In this document: positions 48,401 through 58,322 of the stretch, piece after piece | Layout: each line of letters opens with the position of its first letter | How positions within the stretch are numbered: the first letter of the stretch is position 1 | DNA from: Eudorina sp. 2006-703-Eu-15 | Lineage: Eukaryota; Chlorophyta; Chlorophyceae; Chlamydomonadales; Volvocaceae | Assembly (NCBI GenBank): GCA_003117195.1 | Contig: BDSI01000033.1 | Coordinates: forward strand, 620,001-684,000 | Reading direction: 5' to 3' | Length of the DNA: 64,000 nucleotides | Made by a program: the position numbers and the translations under genes | Notes under the pieces: generated by a model | The model's database searches: none | Told to the model about the DNA's origin: nothing | The model's input: only the letters and a program-made list of their open reading frames with translations

Positions 48401-50064
48401 CTGGGTGGTGGGTCCAACACTGCGTTGGTCCCCATTGGAGCCGACGTCGATGTATTTGCGAGCGGGTGTTGCTGTCGATGTAGCCTGCCTGTCACATGCA
48501 GTGGGAATCGGGAAGTAAGCAGGAGGCAGCATGGGGGCAATCTGTACACGGTTCCAACTGCTCCAGCGGGATCCCCGCATGTGCACACATGCGCCCCTGC
48601 ACGTCTCATGAGAGAGAGAGAGGGAGCTTGTAGAGCCGCGGAAGGCCCCGCCCCAACCCTCGAGCGCTTGAGGTAGAAGCGCGTCCATCCCGCCCTCGAC
48701 ATCCCCCCAAGCCATCTGAAGCGTGGGCCGCGGAGTCGCGGAGCAGGACCCAGCACCCACCTGCCTGTACGGTCGGCCGGTAACGAAACGCGCTGTCACC
48801 GTATCCACACGAAAAGCGCCGCCAAGGGCCAGGCAGCGCTGGCGTTGACGCCATTCCGCCGTACATACGGCACCCATACAATCGTGCCGCAGGCCCCTTG
48901 CACCTTTTACAGTCCTGCCCGTCCCGTGCCGACCGGCCGATCGCCTAGGCCTAGGCGGGGGAGATCATGATATTCTGTGCTGAAACTGCTAATGCCAGAA
49001 AAACGGTAGTAATCGGAAGTTGGTTGTATGGACTGCGCGGGCCCTAACGAGATTTCGTTCAGTGCACGTGATTAGCTGCGGGGACCTGCTGCTGCTTGCG
49101 TTTCGCGTGCCACCGTTTCCAACCAAAGCCTGGCCGACATGTCTCCTTGGATACGACACCTAACGCTGCGCCGCGATAGGGCCCTCTGAGGCTGCAGAGC
49201 TGGAGGGCGCCGACGATGACCAGTAGCGGCCCCACAGTGAAAGCGATTCTGCGCACGATGCGAGCGCCATCTTTCCATGTATACAATGCTGAGGGTGTGC
49301 GATTGTTATATAAGCCTCACGGTCCCACCATTCCGTCTCAACCGACCCATCCCTCCCTACCGACCCATCCCTCCCTACCGACCCATCCCTCCCTACCGAC
49401 CCATCCCTCCCTACCGGCCCATCCCTCCCTACCGCGCTACCGGCCCATCCCTCCCTACCGATCCATCCCTCCCTACCGACCCATCCCTCCCTACCGACCC
49501 ATCCCTCCCCACCCCTACCCGCGGCCGACAGACACCAACGTGATTTCCTACCTCAACGCACTGCCTGACACGGGCAAGACCTACGTGTACAGCTCGTACG
49601 GCATGTACAGCAGCGCCTCAGCGTCGTACTGCCGCCGGCTGGGCGGCAAGCTTGTTTCGTACAACAGCGAGGACGAGTACCAGGCCGTGATGAACCCTCT
49701 GGTGGCGGGGACCGTGCCGGTGAGCTCAGGGCGGGCGTGCGGACGAGGCCAGGGCGAGGCAGGGCCCGGGGCGGGGCACGTTAGGGTGGTGGAGGCGGAG
49801 CGTGCCCGGAGGAGCAGCAATCCGGAACGAACAGTCGTGGGTTTGGCCTCCGATATGTGCAGTCTGAGCAGCAAGAGGGCGAGGAACGCAGCGGTGGGGG
49901 AGTGGGGCTGTGTGGGCGATGACCTGACAACTGACGCTGCCGTCCCCCCGTTTCATCGGTTACTCTGCCCGCCCGGTGTAACGGCCCAGAGACCGCCTCG
50001 TCAACTCCCTGCCTGCTGCTGCTGTTGCGTGCACCTCCTCTATGTCCCTCCCCCTCTCCATCTG

Positions 50065-50108
<44 letters not shown>

Positions 50109-50397
50109 GGTCCAGAGCTCGGCCGTTTCCTCGGGGCGAGTCCAGGTGTGGCTGCCCTTCGCCGACCAGGACGCCACCCGCTGGTCGGACGGCACGCCGG
50201 TTTCCTTCTCCCGCCTCACAGAGACCGGGCCTCCCGGCTGCTACGTGCTCACCTGCCCCTACGCCTCCCCCGACCTCACCTACGCGGACGCCTGCAGCTG
50301 GGACCTGCTGCCCGCGTGCCTGCGCCTCAGCCTTTTCATTTGCGAGGTGCCGGGTGTCTCGGAGGACGGCACGGGGCCCACCGCGCCCCCGGCTTAA
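39430..50397 (+). CDS. pherophorin-C-type-lectin chimera, extracellular matrix protein
   Basis: Ten exons, each junction in phase: 39430-39550, 40268-40367, 40928-41052, 42493-42767, 43190-43808, 44298-44475, 45048-45165, 45777-45882, 49532-49719, 50110-50397; 705 residues. A basic, then hydrophobic segment (RRRWSYLALVIAAATLPG) is the likely signal sequence. One pherophorin (DUF3707) domain follows: FPFEPCYK, RVCVEFSVSAPEDCW, CCNTNFNKFKFF, CRRAIADVTF, LCWTLKDPCNTLAAF, ending ECCPLGV. Exon 5 is a rod of PPSPPPP/SPSPP repeats, the substrate of prolyl hydroxylation and arabinosylation. The C-terminus has two C-type-lectin-like domains. CTLD1 shows FDSARARCARGGGFLVTV, VWIGLDPYVNVSSLWLDGG and CTWEALPC...FVCK. 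CTLD2 shows SYCRRLGGKLVSYNSEDEY, VWLPFADQDATRWSDGTP and ACSWDLLPACLR...FICEV. Neither has an obvious EPN/QPD plus WND calcium site. The 3.65 kb intron before exon 9 is the main doubt: CTLD2 could be a separate gene. Confidence 0.75.
40197..40231. repeat. (CCCG)n tract upstream of an acceptor
   Basis: Perfect CCCG tetranucleotide repeat in intron 1 of the pherophorin-lectin gene, ending about 37 bases before the exon 2 acceptor. Confidence 0.85.
43236..43689 (+). repeat. coding (Pro-Ser)-rich rod repeat
   Basis: Imperfect tandem repeats of ccgccgagcccgc-type units encode SPPPPSPSPP motifs in exon 5 of the pherophorin-lectin. The two other plus frames are also open but read Ala/Thr- or Arg-rich nonsense. 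Confidence 0.85.
44643..44736. repeat. (GTCAT)n / (GTGAT) pentanucleotide repeat
   Basis: Alternating gtcat and gtgat pentamers, about 18 units, in the intron between the first two CTLD1 exons of the pherophorin-lectin. Confidence 0.9.
45623..45770. repeat. (CCTA)/(CCTG)n pyrimidine-rich repeat at a 3' splice site
   Basis: A perfect CTAC tetranucleotide array degrades into CTGC units and runs almost to the ctgcag acceptor of exon 8 (45777) of the pherophorin-lectin gene, effectively forming its polypyrimidine tract. Confidence 0.9.
45883..49531. other. long (3.65 kb) intron or intergenic gap
   Basis: The donor gtgagt at 45883 and the acceptor cgacag at 49529-49531 keep phase 1, joining FVCKT to YTNVISYLN. 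No supported exon lies inside. At 48140-48144 there is a TGTAA on the plus strand, which leaves room for an alternative in which one gene ends here and a second begins. Confidence 0.45.
49343..49512. repeat. 18-bp pyrimidine minisatellite upstream of an acceptor
   Basis: About nine or ten copies of cgacccatccctccctac with minor variants, ending roughly 20 bases before the acceptor of exon 9 of the pherophorin-lectin gene. Confidence 0.9.
50064..50108. repeat. (CAACGA)n hexamer repeat abutting an acceptor
   Basis: About seven perfect caacga units run directly into the cgacag acceptor of the last exon (50110) of the pherophorin-lectin gene. Confidence 0.9.
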
Positions 50398-52451
50398 GAG
50401 GCTCGAGATGACACGAGTACGTAGCTACGTACGTATGTACGGCAGTAGGGTGCGAGAGGGTGGGTCCGCGGGGGTTTCGAGTATTACTACTTGATGGAGA
50501 AGTTTGAAGGGGGGCCGGGCCGGGTGTCTGGCGTGCGGGCACAGCTCGCACAAGATTTGTGTCGGTTCCTCGTGTGTGCTCGCTGTTGTCGTCGTTTGCT
50601 GCTGCTGTGTTTCTATTTTCTTATTTGGAGGGCAGGAGGCAAGGCAAGGTTCATTCACGCGAAAAAAAGAGAATGTGTATGTGTCGGTTAATGGAGTACG
50701 GAGCCGCAGTTGATGGAAAACGGAGCCGCGAGACAGACCCCCGGCGACAACGATGATAGAGTGTTTGTGTCAGCGCGCGTGTGAGTTTGTATGTGGGCGT
50801 TCTGAGGTTGTTTCCGAGAGGAGACAAGGAAGCTAACAAGCTTTGCGAAGCCGGACAAAGTGTGCGTCGTCGCTTGCGCTCCCCCTAATTGCAGTCCCAG
50901 ATGGACAGGGCCTGCGAGAGGTCGGCTGGATCGGCCGGCATGTGGACGTGAAGTGACTTTTGGGTGCGGTTTAGGAGGGCGCTCTAGCGGGGAGCGAGGA
51001 GCCCTGCTGCGGGGATTATTTGGTGGACGCCCGCCCGTGGGAGATAGGCGGGGACGAGCGATTCAGAGCCTGTACTTCGACAGGCTGACCAGGGCTGCTG
51101 GGTCTTCTTCATCGTACTTAGTATCAAGCAGGGCAAGCCAGGCCAGCCAGTGACTCGGAGGACGCATTGTTAGGGACTGGACCACGCGCAGCGGCCTGGC
51201 TGGCAGCGGTGCGTGTGTGCATGCGCCGGGGTGTTTAGAAGAGGAACCCGCCCGCGCCGGGGTGTGTGGACGCCGAATTGGTAGCTCCCTGGTCACGAAT
51301 ATGATGCACTAGGGACGTGATCGTATGTTGGCACTTGACGGGGCTCAACCAGGCCTTGGCCTGCTGTGTGCGTAGACGTCTAGCTAGCGGCCGACCTTCG
51401 AGTCCACCTTGATACGCGTGGTTATTATAGGTTACCCCCAAGCCCCCACACATTCGAGCGACTGCGGGGCATCCATGACCGCAGCACCCAGCCATGATGA
51501 GGTGAGGCGGGTGAAGGTCAGTCCTGATGAACTTTCAGGTGTCTGGCGCCCTTGTTTGTGCGGTGTTCGTTATTAGGGCGCTACAGGGCAGGCATGTGCG
51601 GGTATCTAGGGGTGACGGATTAGCGCTGGACGGGGCCACCGGGACCTGCTGCCGGGACAGGATCGATCGAGACGCGGGCGTGCGAGGTGGACGCTTCTCC
51701 CGAGAAGGCACTGCTGGCGGGGGCGGGCCAGCTGGCAGTGGACTACCTCCGGAAACCGCGCAGAGCCGCCGTGCGCTTGCCTCTGCACTGCTTCAGGCGT
51801 TTAGGGGCGTCAGGCCGCATCTCACCAGACATCGGCCAGGGGGCGTTGCTGGGCGCGCTTCCAGACTCACAGCCTGACGACGGTTCATTCATAGCTAATG
51901 CTTTCGATCGGTTACCACGCATATCCGTTGGTACGGCACATACTGTCGTAATGCGGTGCGGACTCTTAACCAAACTTTTAATCTGGCAGCAGTGAGTTGG
52001 CTGTCCGCTTTGCGCTCTCGTTCTGGCGCCAGTCCGCTGTCACTTGAAGCCATCCTCGAGCTAGACAATGCTACGTACGTCGGCCTGAACCACGTCCCCA
52101 GAGCTCACAGGGGGACCGCGGCGTGTCGGGCGTGCATGTTCACCTTGTCAGCCGTGCGGGCAGTCAACCCCACGCTCACGTCGACTTGCTGGGGCACGGC
52201 CAGCTGTCCCCTTAACACACGCCTGGGTTTAGGCCGCGGCGTACTGCTACTATTTTTCATTCGGCTGTCGCTGACTTCGGCACGTCGTTTGCGGGCCCGG
52301 ATCCGTCCAGCTGTTGTCTGTTGTTTGACTCCGTACATTCGTACATACGTACGAGGTCCGGCAGGAACAGGACACGGCGGCGGCATGGTAGAACCTGGCG
52401 AACTCGGTGCACTGCCATGTCTCTTCGACCGTCCTTCACCCCGCAACGGCA
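50398..52451. other. convergent intergenic region
   Basis: Lies between the 3' ends of the pherophorin-lectin gene (plus) and tandem paralogue A (minus). Two overlapping plus frames (51687-51995 and from 51956) have a natural-looking composition and a gtgagt between them, but no homology or complete model. Nothing else is supported. Confidence 0.35.
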
Positions 52452-55400
52452 TCAGACGGCAAGCGGTCCCGCGGCTCCTACTCCGGCATCTGAGGATGGA
52501 TGCATGCTGGCGGCATGCCGGTCCCGCTCGTCCATCATCTTCACCCTCTCCGCCAGGGCCCCCCATTCTTCGCTGTGCCCCCTCAGCTTCCACTCCTCCT
52601 TGGACAGCGGCTCAGGCGGGGGCAGCCCCATCTCCTCCGCCGCCTCCGCCAGCAGTTGGGCGCCGAAGGGCGGCTCCACACCGGGCACAGCGGCGCCCTC
52701 CGCTGTCCTGCCCTGGAAGAACTTGTTCTGCAGCGAGTAGACCAGCAGAGACAGCAGCCGCCGGCGCCGCCGCCGGGACTGGTCATCAGCGGTGCTGCGG
52801 CCGTTGCTGCCCGGAACTTGCGCTCGTTCCCCCTGTTCCCACTGCTCGTCCTGCTCGGACTCATCGTCAGTATCGTCATCGGTATCTTTGGAAGCCTCCG
52901 CCGCCGCCGCCAGCTCCTCGACCAGCCGCTCCAGCGCCCGCAGGTGGATGAGGCCGGCGGCAGCGAAGCCTTGCCGGAAGGCGGAGTGGTAGGGCAGGAA
53001 GGAGTGCGCCGACTGGAGGAGCAGAGACCGCCTGTGTGTGTGGGCAGTCACCTCTTACTAATCATGAGGAGCACAGCGGGTATGTACGGACACACGGATG
53101 AATCACGTCGTCGATACCAGATCGTCGATACCAGATCCCGGTGTACCGTACCAGATGCAGCAAAGAGGGTCGCAGGGCACCTAACGATCGACATGAGGGA
53201 ACGCACGCTGCTCCATCGTGTCGTACACATGCATGTTCACCATCATCCCCACATGTCGTACCATGCCGTACCCTACCTGGTGGCGTGCCGGAAGAAGACA
53301 TCCACAACGCGGGGCCGCAACCCAAACTGACACACCCGGTGCAGCGGTGTGACCTTACTGACCGCCGCCCGCACCTCCAGCAGCCGCTGCCACCGCTGGA
53401 GACCCAACCGCTCGATGGCCGCCTGAATGTGAGTCGTTCAAAAGGCGCCAAGCAAGGAGGTTGTCAGTTGGAACAGGTTTCCAACACGACACCAGGAAAA
53501 TGCCGGAGGTCATTGGAATCGTTACGGCGAACTCAATACAAGCAGCCCTCTTTCCTCGGTGCTCCCCTCCGCCCCCGCCTCACCTCCACTAGCCCCACCG
53601 CCGCCTCCTGAGTCAGCGGGTGGTCGGGGCTCCGCGGCGGCGGCTGCTGTACGGCATCGTCCCAGTGGGTCATGGGTGTGGCCAGCCAGTGCGCCAGCCG
53701 CTGCCCGTTCTCCAGCCGCATAGCCGCCAAGTGCTCCAGGGGGATGTCCTCCAGCAGCGCCCGCCACTCGGGCAGCACCTCTGAGAGGCCCAGGCCCACA
53801 CCGACAGGTGCGGCGGCGGACGCCGCCGTTTCAGAAGAGGCGGCAGTTTCCACAGCCGCTTCGGCGGCGGAGGCGGCTGGCCCTGCCCTGTGGCAGCACT
53901 CCCTCGCAAAGGCCCAAATCCGGTCGCGGTCGGCCTGCCAGGGCGGCGACGGCCCTCTCCGCGCCTTGGCAGCCCGGTCCACAGGCCCCTCGGGTGCAGC
54001 TGCCGGGGCTTCCTGGGGCCCACCAGCCGTCGGTTCCACAGCTGCTGCTGCTGTCTGCGCTATCACAGTCGACGCAGTGGCAGCCACAGCCACCACCCTG
54101 TCTCTGTAGCCTGCTACAGCTACAGTGCCTACAGCGTCTCCGCGAGGCCTCTGGTCATCTGTATTGCTCTGTGGCTCCTCCTCTGTGAGGGTGTGGGTGA
54201 GGGTGTGGGATGCTGTCGTGGACGAGCCTGGCAGCGGTTGCGGCGGTAGGAAGCTGCCAGGACTGCCACTGCTGGAAGCCAAATCTCCAACGACCCCCGG
54301 CTGCGGCTGGTTGGGGTGCTGTGGCTGCGGCAGCGGCTGTGACGCCGCCGTCGCCGCCTCGCACTTGGGTTTGACCAGCCAACCCACGAACGACGGCTCC
54401 TTTTCGCACATCAACCTCTGTGAGGCGCGGCCGGTGGATCGGAAATCGTGTTCAACATATTGACCGTGGTCATAGTTTGAAGGGATGCTGTAGGCGAGCG
54501 TGAAGATCTCCACCTGCACACACCAACAATCCGACACAAAAGGTCGTGTAAGTATGAGGAACGTGCATGTACACCGGCGCGGCCGGTGGATCGGAAATCG
54601 TGTTCAACATATTGACCGTGGTCATAGTTTGAAGGGATGCTGTAGGCGAGCGTGAAGATCTCCACCTGCACACACCAACAATCCGACACAAAAGGTCGTG
54701 TAAGTATGAGGAACGTGCATGTACACCGGCGCGGGCCAGGACCGGACCTGCTTGAAATGGCATCCGGGCCAGGACCGGACCTGCTTGAAATGGCATCCGG
54801 GCACTGGGTCACAAACATGAGTGTACTACATACAGCAACCGTGCACCCCGCGCTGACCCCCTCGAGGCAGCTGCAGGCCCCATCACTGCATTGTTGGCTT
54901 GTTGTAAACCCTGGCGCTTGATTCCAAGTGGATGAGCCAAGATTGATAGTGTGGCAGAGCTGGCATAGGAAATACAGGAAAGGGGAGGTAAGCGACCAAA
55001 TGAATCCATCCACCCATGCGGGCAGACAGCCAGTGGCAGACTCCCTGCTCGCCTACTGTGGTTCACCCACCGGCCAATGGGGATGTTTTTCAATCTGGCA
55101 GACGTGGGTGTAGGTCCTGGGGCAGACAGCGCACCGCTTGAAGTATCGCTTCACAAGCCACACACCCTCGCAGATTCTGGTGGGGACGGGCCCCGACTTG
55201 AAACCGCCTGCAAGGGCCCGTCAAGAGAACAGATGAAGAGGGAGGGAAAGAGGGCCGGGCACTTGCGGAGACATAGAATGATGTAACTGCGCGCCTTTCG
55301 CAGTGAAAAGTTCAGTCGTATATACTCCTGTCCGGATCCTATCCCCCCCGCCTGTCGTACCGGGGTTTGTACGGCTGTCCTCCGGGGAGCCCCGGGTTAT

Positions 55401-56282
55401 GAAGACGACTCTCTCTCCCTCAGCAGGGTCGACCCATCGACGGGGCAGCTCCAGGGGCGGTTTACGGGTGGTCAGCTCCAACAGCTTTTGACCCACCGCA
55501 ACCTTCCGCCGCCCATCAGGCTGGTTGCGTGCCCAGAGGCACCATTCCGCGTGCTGCTGTTGCTGCAGCTGTTGGTTATGCTCCTGATGCTGCTCCTGCT
55601 GTTGCTGCTGCTGCTGCTGCTGCTGCTGAGGTTGGATATGCTGCAGCTGCTGCTGTTGCAGTTGCTGTTGCAACAGCTGCTCTGGCAGCTGCTGCAGCTG
55701 TGGGTGATACTGCAGCTCCTGCTGCTGCAGCTGTGGATAATACTGTAGCTCCTGCTGCTGCAGCTGTGCGTGATACTGTAGCTCCTGCTGCTGCAGCTGT
55801 GGGTGATACTGCAGCTCCTGCTGCTGTAGCTGTGGGTGATGCTGCAGCTCCTGCTGCTGCAGCTGTGCGTGATACTGTAGCTCCTGCTGCTGCAGCTGTG
55901 GGTGATACTGCAGCTCCTGGTGCTGTAGCTGTGGGTGATGCTGCAGCTCCTGCTGCTGCAGCTGTGGATGATACTGTAGCTCCTGTTGCTGCAGCTGTGG
56001 GTAATACTGTAGCTCCTGCTGTTGCAGCTGTGGATGATACTGTAGCTCCTGTTGCTGCAGCTGTGGATGATACTGTAGCTCCTGCTGTTGCAGCTGTGGA
56101 TGATACTGCAGCTCCTGTTGTTGCAGCTGTGGTTGAGGGTGCAGCTCCTGTTGCTGCAGCTGTGGGTGATACTGTAGCTCCTGCTGCTGCAGCTGTGGGT
56201 GAGGGTGCAGCTCCTGTTGCTGCAGCTGTGGATGAATGTGCAACATCTGCTGGTGGTGCTGCAACAGCTGCTGCTGCTGCTC

Positions 56283-56317
<35 letters not shown>

Positions 56318-57182
56318 AACATGAAGAGGTGTACCCGGGGCTCAGACCCAGTGCACTGGAGCCCCAACCCCAACCCCCACCTGCAGCACCGCTGCCATTT
56401 CCAGCGCCAGCCGCTCTTGATACCCATGACCCTCCCTCCGATGCATCAACGGCTGCAGTGACCGCCACTGCCGTGACCGCCACTGCCGTGACTGCGGCCG
56501 CAGCGGTTACCCCGCCGGCCTCAACCGCCCCTGCGGCTGATGCTCCCGCTGCTGGCGCTGCTGACACCGTCGTGTGTCCGACCCCATGATCATGTACCGA
56601 ACCTACTGACGGACCCGGGGGTAAGTCTGCGCCATATGGCGTCAGGGAAAGTGCGTCCATTACCCGATCAAGGCTCGATGTGGCAACCGGGGACGGAGCC
56701 TCCTGCTGCGGAGTACTGTCGGCACCCAGCTGCAAGATTGACGAGCCGTCGCCTGTCGCTGCTGCTGGTCCCGCTCCAATGAGTGGCAGGTCCGTCGGGG
56801 GCGCCGGGGCCGCAAACAGGTTCGCCACCGACCGGCCGGGGATGTCACCGACATCAGGCAGGGGACTGGGCGGGCAGGGGCTAGGCAGAATCGCGAGCAG
56901 ACCGTCGTCGGCGTCGAATGCAGCAGCCATGGGACTCGGCCGGGGAGGACTCGGCAGCATCGCGAGTAGGAACTCGAAACAGTGGTCATCGTCGCCATCA
57001 AGGGCATCAAGGGCGGGACCTTCCTGCGGGCGGGGGAACTTGTCGGCTGGTGGCATTGCCTGATGTGCGCGTCTCGGAACAACTCGCTCGACGCCCCGCG
57101 ACACCCCTTCTTGCGCCGTGTGCCGGGACCGGCCTTCGTGTTTTGGATGGAGCTGGCTGCAGGGACAGGCTGAGGAGCGCAT
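52452..57182 (-). CDS. tandem paralogue A: polyQ / Cys-His / ankyrin-like protein, unknown family
   Basis: Five exons in phase: 57182-55361, 55207-55071, 54513-53584, 53422-53277, 53031-52452; about 1,204 residues. The N-terminus is Asp/Pro/Ala-rich with a duplicated LLAMLPSP/LLAILPSP motif, then about 16 copies of an 11-residue PQLQQQELQYH repeat and polyQ. A conserved block follows: AEWCLWARNQPDGRRKVAVG, LPRRWVDPAEGERVVFITRG, EGVWLVKRYFKRCAVC...C-x4-H, EKEPSFVGWLVKPKCEA. After an Ala-rich linker come RDRIWAFARECC, LPEWRALLEDIPLEHLAAMR and RLAHWLATPMTHWDDAVQQP. The C-terminus has ankyrin-like units (VTPLHRVCQFGLRPRVVDVF; YHSAFRQGFAAAGLIHLRAL) and an acidic stretch. This could be a nuclear regulator (polyQ, acidic, zinc-binding-like), but that is inference. 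Compared with paralogue B it lacks nine codons between the Cys pairs and has a duplicated 152-bp exon fragment. Confidence 0.68.
54425..54728. repeat. 152-bp tandem duplication across a 3' splice site
   Basis: Two back-to-back copies with no difference that I could see. Each carries the acceptor ggtgtgtgcag and the first ~88 bases of exon 3 of paralogue A. The proximal copy (acceptor at 54513) continues into the rest of the exon; the upper copy (acceptor at 54665) is cut off. Since 152 is not divisible by three, using the upper acceptor and reading through would shift frame. Confidence 0.9.
54732..54797. repeat. 33-bp duplication
   Basis: Two perfect copies of a 33-base unit beginning cgggccaggaccgg, immediately beside the 152-bp duplication in the same intron. 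Confidence 0.9.
55700..56240 (-). repeat. 33-bp coding minisatellite
   Basis: About 16 copies of a 33-base unit encoding PQLQQQELQYH with substitutions at the last positions (QHH, QYY, HPH). It keeps frame throughout. The repeat is absent at the corresponding place in paralogue B, which has irregular Gln-rich sequence instead. Confidence 0.9.
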
Positions 57183-58154
57183 CTAAGAGTTACCCTGCCT
57201 CCGCCCAGCGCACCATCTTTAAAGGCGATCCACGGGAAGGAGAACGTTTACCGGTGTTGCAGTCAGGAGTATGTTGCACACCTCACGGGTCAGGGACACA
57301 ACGTAACAGCGAGCCGGCCTAAGCATCTGGTTAGTATCATTAGGGTAGTGATAATTTTTTGTTGAATATTATTGATTTGTCTCTTTTGAGAAATTTGAGA
57401 TACGTGCAGCCCAAGGTTGTCACGGGTATAACGATAGTCATATAGTCATGTACACCACGAACAAAGGACCATTCAAGTCTATGTCATGTCTCTTGCGCAA
57501 GCATTTATCACGCCTGTGGCAGAGGTCCGTCTTACCGTTGTCGCGGTTGACACATTGTCGCAACGCCGGGCACCCAAGGATGAATGCAATGAAAACCGTA
57601 GATATGAGGTTGTAACCTTAAGCACGCCAAATTCTCTGGTCGCTGTAATGTGTAGCTGAGGTCCACCTGGGTGCTGGACTTCGAGTCTCGGGGGCAAGCT
57701 TCTCCGAAAAATCTTGCCGCTGCAAAGTTTGTAGAGGTCGCCGATACCTCCGCACACGTGGAGGTTCAACACTTGATCCTTGAAACTCCGCGACAGCTTG
57801 TTGCCTGGGCAGGCAATGACCCTGCCAGCAGCCAAGGCTGCGACGGTTTCCCCCCTGGGGGTCCCCGGTGCCCCAATTGTCTGCGTCTCCGAATGTATCT
57901 CGTAATTCCTTACGTCGCGCGTTGCATGTGAAACACCTTCGTGGCCGCAACTGAGTCGATTGCTGATCCTTCCTTACTGATACGTCTTAAAGAAACCCAG
58001 CGCGCCAGCGCTGCCAGCCTTCCCTTCTTTCCGCTCCGAGCCTCGCTCGGTCCACGGGTCCCAGCCACACGGACACCCGCCGTGCACCTGCCCTCCCACC
58101 TCAGTCGCGGTAGGCGCATGCAGAACTGTTCACAGCATTTGCACCGGATCCTTC

Positions 58155-58176
58155 ATTATTATTATTATTATTATTA
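58155..58176. repeat. (ATT)n microsatellite
   Basis: Seven perfect ATT units just downstream of the likely poly(A) signal of paralogue B. Confidence 0.9.
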
Positions 58177-58181
58177 GGATG

Positions 58182-58186
58182 TTACA
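58182..58186 (-). terminator. TGTAA poly(A) signal of paralogue B
   Basis: Minus-strand TGTAA about 137 bases past the stop at 58323, at a normal distance for a volvocine 3' UTR. It lies within the word GGTCCGCTGTAA that recurs twice elsewhere in the window. Confidence 0.5.
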
Positions 58187-58322
58187 GCGGACCCCGCGGG
58201 TAATCGGTGACAGCCCCGGCGACAGGGCGCCTACGGCGGGTCCACCCACCCCTGCAGCCCCTCACATACAGCAAACGCGATACATAACATCCCCGATAAG
58301 AGCGATCGATCGCCCTCGAGAC

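Larger units (their letters stand above)
57183..58322. other. intergenic region between the tandem paralogues
   Basis: Holds the promoter of paralogue A and the 3' UTR of paralogue B. A minus frame at 57479-57835 reads naturally (VIACPGNKLSRSFKDQVLNL, VCGGIGDLYKLCSGKIFRR) but lacks a start, splice partners or homology. The part at 57330-57460 is AT-rich. Confidence 0.4.

Noticed and set aside
49343..49512. Regular array resembling a CRISPR
   Set aside because: Units are contiguous 18-mers without unique spacers, in an algal intron; it is a minisatellite. The 33-bp array at 55700-56240 is coding for the same reason.
54411..55013. 200-codon minus frame spanning the 152-bp duplication
   Set aside because: It reads through intron and duplicated exon fragments out of frame; the conserved exon starts at 54513.
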